A stretch of DNA of 35,750 bases from an uncultured Spirochaetaceae bacterium. GTDB taxonomy: Bacteria; Spirochaetota; Spirochaetia; Treponematales; Treponemataceae. Shown here in pieces: positions 33,444 through 35,750 of this stretch (within the stretch, counting starts at the first letter, position 1; each line of letters starts with the position of its first letter). The stretch spans positions 1 to 35,750 of the forward strand of contig CACZPR010000113.1 of the NCBI GenBank assembly GCA_902783155.1. The letters are read 5' to 3'. The notes under the pieces are model-generated. The model saw nothing but the letters and a program-made list of their open reading frames with translations, was not told where the DNA came from and did not search any database. The position numbers and the translations under genes were made by a program.

Positions 33444-34801
33444 AATTCACAATCCTTATAATCGACGACGAAAAAAACATACGCGAAGGTCTTGCCGCGA
33501 ATTTTGAGCTGGAGGATTACAACGTAAAGACTGCATCGAGCGGTGCGGAAGGTCTGGAGCTTATTTCCCATGGCGACATTGATTTGGTCATAACCGATTT
33601 GCGCATGAACGGAATCAGCGGGGAGCAGGTGCTTGCGAAAGTTACCGCCGAAACTCCGGGGATTCCGGTAATAATACTCACGGGCCATGGAAGCATTGAC
33701 AGTGCGGTTGATGCGATGAGGCACGGTGCATACGATTTTTTGACCAAGCCCCTTAACCTTGACCAGCTTACGATGATTGTCCGCCGCGCTCTTGAAGGTC
33801 GAGAGATGAGCCTCCAGCACCAGAGCCTGAAAAAAGAACTTGAGGACAGCTCTGCGTTAAAGGGCATGATTGGAAAATCCGGGGCAATGCAGAAAGTCCA
33901 GCAGATGATTCAGAAGGTCGCGGACACAAAGGCAAGCGTCTTGATTACGGGCGAAAGCGGAGTCGGAAAGGAACTTGTGGCGAACGCAATCCACAATCTT
34001 TCGTCCAGAAAAAACAACAGCATGGTCAAGGTCCACTGCGCGGCTTTGAGCGAGACACTTCTTGAAAGCGAGCTTTTTGGCCACGAGAAGGGTGCGTTCA
34101 CCGGTGCGGACAAAATGCAGAAGGGTCGTTTTGAGCTTGCGCATGGAGGCTCCATTTTTCTTGACGAGATTGGTGAAATCAACCAGAGCGTGCAGATAAA
34201 AATACTTCGAGTGCTTCAGGAAAAAAAGTTCGAGCGTGTGGGCGGTGAGCAGACAATCAGCGTGGACGTTAGGATTATCGCAGCCACCAACAGAAATCTG
34301 GAGGAGGAAGTCAAGGCCGGTCGGTTCAGGGAAGATTTGTACTACAGGCTCAATGTAATCCACATAGAAGTTCCGCCGCTCAGGGACAGAAAGGACGACA
34401 TTCCGCTTTTGATTTCGAGCTTCCTTGAAGAATTCAATAACGAAAACGGCAAGCACATAAAATCGGTGGACTCAAGGGCAAAGGCCGCCATGTTCAAATA
34501 CGGATGGCCGGGAAATATCCGGGAGCTTCGTAACTGCATGGAGAGTGCGGTTGTTATGTGTGGCGGGGATGAAATTACACTGGAAGATTTGCCGCCGACA
34601 GTGCGAGAGTCTGGAACGGCTGATTCAATTTCGGTTCCGCTCGGGGTGACTCTTGATGAGGCGGAAAAAATTATCATCCAGGAAAACCTTGCAGCCAACA
34701 GAAACAACAGGAGCCGCACAGCCGAAGTTCTTGGAATCGGGCGAAAGACATTGCAGCGCAGACTCAGCGAGTGGGGCATGGAAGATGACGGGGAGAAATG
34801 A
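33440..34801 (+). CDS. Sigma-54-dependent response regulator (NtrC family)
   Basis: 453 residues. Receiver domain with Asp53 in LVITDLRMNG as phosphorylation site. AAA+ activator domain with Walker A GESGVGKE (about 170) and GAFTGA (about 218), the loop that contacts sigma-54. Fis-type helix-turn-helix at the C-terminus (NNRSRTAEVLGIGRKTLQRR). All parts are intact. Partner of the upstream kinase (ATGA overlap). I saw no convincing -12/-24 promoter in the window, so its targets are elsewhere. The stop shares bases with the J-domain gene. Confidence 0.96.
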   Translation: MKFTILIIDDEKNIREGLAANFELEDYNVKTASSGAEGLELISHGDIDLVITDLRMNGISGEQVLAKVTAETPGIPVIILTGHGSIDSAVDAMRHGAYDFLTKPLNLDQLTMIVRRALEGREMSLQHQSLKKELEDSSALKGMIGKSGAMQKVQQMIQKVADTKASVLITGESGVGKELVANAIHNLSSRKNNSMVKVHCAALSETLLESELFGHEKGAFTGADKMQKGRFELAHGGSIFLDEIGEINQSVQIKILRVLQEKKFERVGGEQTISVDVRIIAATNRNLEEEVKAGRFREDLYYRLNVIHIEVPPLRDRKDDIPLLISSFLEEFNNENGKHIKSVDSRAKAAMFKYGWPGNIRELRNCMESAVVMCGGDEITLEDLPPTVRESGTADSISVPLGVTLDEAEKIIIQENLAANRNNRSRTAEVLGIGRKTLQRRLSEWGMEDDGEK

Positions 34802-35340
34802 TGGAGACAATCTACGACAGGCTTGGGGATTTATTGAAGGAAACTCTTGACGCTGGGAGCGTAAAATTTGTCAGGGTGGAAATCCCGGAAGCGGAAAATC
34901 AGAACCAGAATAAAAGTCAGACTCAGGAAAAAGAGCGCGAAACCGAACGTTTGGAAAAAGAGCCTGATGCACGGAAAGAAAAATTTGAAAACCCCGCTGA
35001 CTTTGTTTTAAAAAACGAAAGCCCAAGGGAAGACTATCATACAAGGCAGACCGGAACCGTCTACCACTCTTCTGATGCCGGAAAGTTTTCACAGAGGGAG
35101 TACATTCCGAAATCCTTTGTCTACAAAAAACTCACGCCCGAAATCGAAAACGCATACAGAATTCTCGACATACCGACAAGCTCCAGTCCGGATGAAATCA
35201 AAAAGGCATACAAGGATAAAATTAAAAGCAGCCACCCCGACCGCTACGACGGAAACGAAACACTCTCCCAGGCCGCAACCGACAAAACCCGCCAGATTGT
35301 TGAGGCATACAAAATGGTTGTCAAGTTTCTGGAAATTTAG
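34801..35340 (+). CDS. C-terminal J-domain protein
   Basis: 179 residues (180 if the overlapping ATG at 34798 is used). Residues 1-110 are charged and low-complexity (Glu, Lys, Gln, Asn). Residues ~113-179 form a J domain, ENAYRILDIPTSSSPDEIKKAYKDKIK, quoted only in part, with the essential HPD at about 145 (SHPDRYDG). It should stimulate a DnaK partner. ATG at 34801 is preferred because GGGGAG at 34790-34795 has a five-base spacer; 34798 would have two. It overlaps the stop of the regulator, so it is the last gene of the kinase-regulator operon. A J domain at the C-terminus after a disordered part is a minor architecture. Confidence 0.82.
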   Translation: METIYDRLGDLLKETLDAGSVKFVRVEIPEAENQNQNKSQTQEKERETERLEKEPDARKEKFENPADFVLKNESPREDYHTRQTGTVYHSSDAGKFSQREYIPKSFVYKKLTPEIENAYRILDIPTSSSPDEIKKAYKDKIKSSHPDRYDGNETLSQAATDKTRQIVEAYKMVVKFLEI

Positions 35341-35383
35341 AAGAACATATTCTATCGATTTTTGTCATAGCGCGACGATGCAC

Positions 35384-35412
35384 TTGATTTGTATTTGTAT
35401 GCAATGTAAAAT
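35384..35412 (+). promoter_or_regulatory. Promoter predicting a leaderless mRNA for the small gene at 35419
   Basis: TTGATT at 35384-35389, 17-base spacer, TAAAAT at 35407-35412. Six bases later is the ATG at 35419, so the transcript would begin at the start codon, as at 28297. No SD precedes that ATG. Confidence 0.6.
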
Positions 35413-35418
35413 AAAAGC

Positions 35419-35613
35419 ATGGAAAGGGATAAGAGTTTTAAGGCTATTGATTTTCCGCCATTAACGGATGATGAGAAGGCGACTCTTGAAATGTTGGATA
35501 AAATCCCCGACTGCGAGATAGATTATTCTGACATACCGCCATGCAATCCAGATTCAAGAGGCGGCTTTTATTATTTGCAGTTGCCAAAGTATGAGTGTAG
35601 GAGCAAGCTATGA
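35419..35613 (+). CDS. Small protein resembling the N-terminus of BrnA-type antitoxins
   Basis: 64 residues, MERDKSFKAIDFPPLTDDEK...; the segment MLDKIPDCEIDYSDIPP resembles the (E/D)IDxSDIPE element that precedes the DNA-binding domain of BrnA-like antitoxins, but no ribbon-helix-helix follows; instead it ends GGFYYLQLPKYECRSKL. It may be a truncated or repurposed antitoxin, or an unrelated small protein. No toxin gene is adjacent in the window. Likely leaderless from the promoter at 35384. The TGA overlaps the next ATG (ATGA), coupling it to the phase-variable lipoprotein. Confidence 0.5.
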   Translation: MERDKSFKAIDFPPLTDDEKATLEMLDKIPDCEIDYSDIPPCNPDSRGGFYYLQLPKYECRSKL

Positions 35614-35750
35614 AAAATTTTTCTGTTCATAGATTAAAACATACGGGGGGGGTATATTCGTCTTTCCGCTTTTGATTCTGTCTCTTTTTGTTTCCTGTGA
35701 GCAGGCTCCCACGTGGGATGACCCTGTGCGGGAATATTTTGAATATTACA
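35610..35750 (+). CDS. Lipoprotein gene with a poly-G switch in the signal peptide (partial, off-phase as assembled)
   Basis: The ATG at 35610 has AGGAG at 35599-35603 with a six-base spacer and overlaps the upstream stop as ATGA, so the start is well supported. As assembled (G8) the frame reads MKNFSVHRLKHTGGVYSSFRF and stops at TGA 35673-35675. With 9 G (or 6, 12) it reads HTGGGIFVFPLLILSLFVSCEQAP and stays open to the window end, giving a typical lipoprotein signal with lipobox LFVSC (Cys30). The 3' part lies beyond the window, so the mature protein cannot be judged. Either a contingency locus caught in the OFF state or a homopolymer length error. Confidence 0.7.
35645..35652 (+). repeat. 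Poly-G tract, 8 G, in coding sequence
   Basis: Eight G flanked by ATAC and TAT, the same flanks as the tract at 20760. It lies at codons 12-15 of the lipoprotein reading frame. Confidence 0.95.

Noticed and set aside
32184-34801. Sigma-54 (-12/-24) promoters as local targets of the NtrC-type regulator
   Set aside because: I looked for TGGCAC-N5-TTGC-like sites by eye and saw none convincing in the intergenic gaps.
35626-35658. Second poly-G tract read as a promoter spacer before TATATT
   Set aside because: No acceptable -35 at the right distance, and no room for an RBS and start before the lipobox; the coding explanation fits better.

Overview
The window looks like chromosome of a Treponema-like spirochaete, probably a gut or oral commensal rather than T. 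pallidum. The grounds are the gene order (mltG-dnaG-rpoD-zinc-ribbon-TPR-mreBCD-pbp2-rodA, then murG-cvpA-holB-histidine kinase-NtrC), which I remember as similar to the T. pallidum TP0490-TP0524 neighbourhood (from memory, not checked). A eukaryote-like IleRS, many spirochaete-style lipoproteins with relaxed lipoboxes, and poly-G tracts like those treponemes use for phase variation point the same way. Almost everything is on the + strand and tightly packed.

Layout. 1-120: tRNA-Tyr and its terminator. 315-6249: MBL hydrolase, MltG, DnaG and RpoD as one operon (the macromolecular synthesis core plus a wall lytic enzyme). 6271-8677: zinc-ribbon coiled-coil protein, RNase P RNA, and a membrane-anchored TPR protein. 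8726-14493: the elongasome operon mreB-mreC-mreD-PBP2-rodA. 14519-17959: a DEAD-box helicase with a structured leader, and an asymmetric ABC-F ATPase. 17988-20213: a secreted protein with four copies of one domain and an acidic tandem repeat. 20232-23074: an accessory island with a small minus-strand gene and three lipoprotein genes behind a promoter whose spacer holds twelve G. 23283-28048: ileS and two lipoproteins. 28077-28244: tRNA-Phe with a full promoter and terminator. 28262-32187: an ankyrin protein that may be leaderless, then murG, cvpA and holB. 32184-35340: an NtrB/NtrC-type two-component pair and a J-domain protein. 35384-35750: a small protein overlapping by ATGA a lipoprotein gene whose signal peptide is interrupted by a G8 tract.

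The most notable signal is two poly-G switches of different kinds in one 36-kb window. One sits between the -35 and -10 of a TRL-like lipoprotein promoter (transcriptional). The other lies inside the signal-peptide codons of the last gene (translational, out of frame as assembled). Both tracts have the same flanks, ATAC-Gn-TAT, which suggests a genome-wide family of surface-lipoprotein switches. Secondary items are an ABC-F protein with one degenerate ATP site, two promoter/ATG arrangements that predict leaderless mRNAs, an unusual T-arm in tRNA-Tyr, and an extra A in the catalytic core of RNase P RNA.
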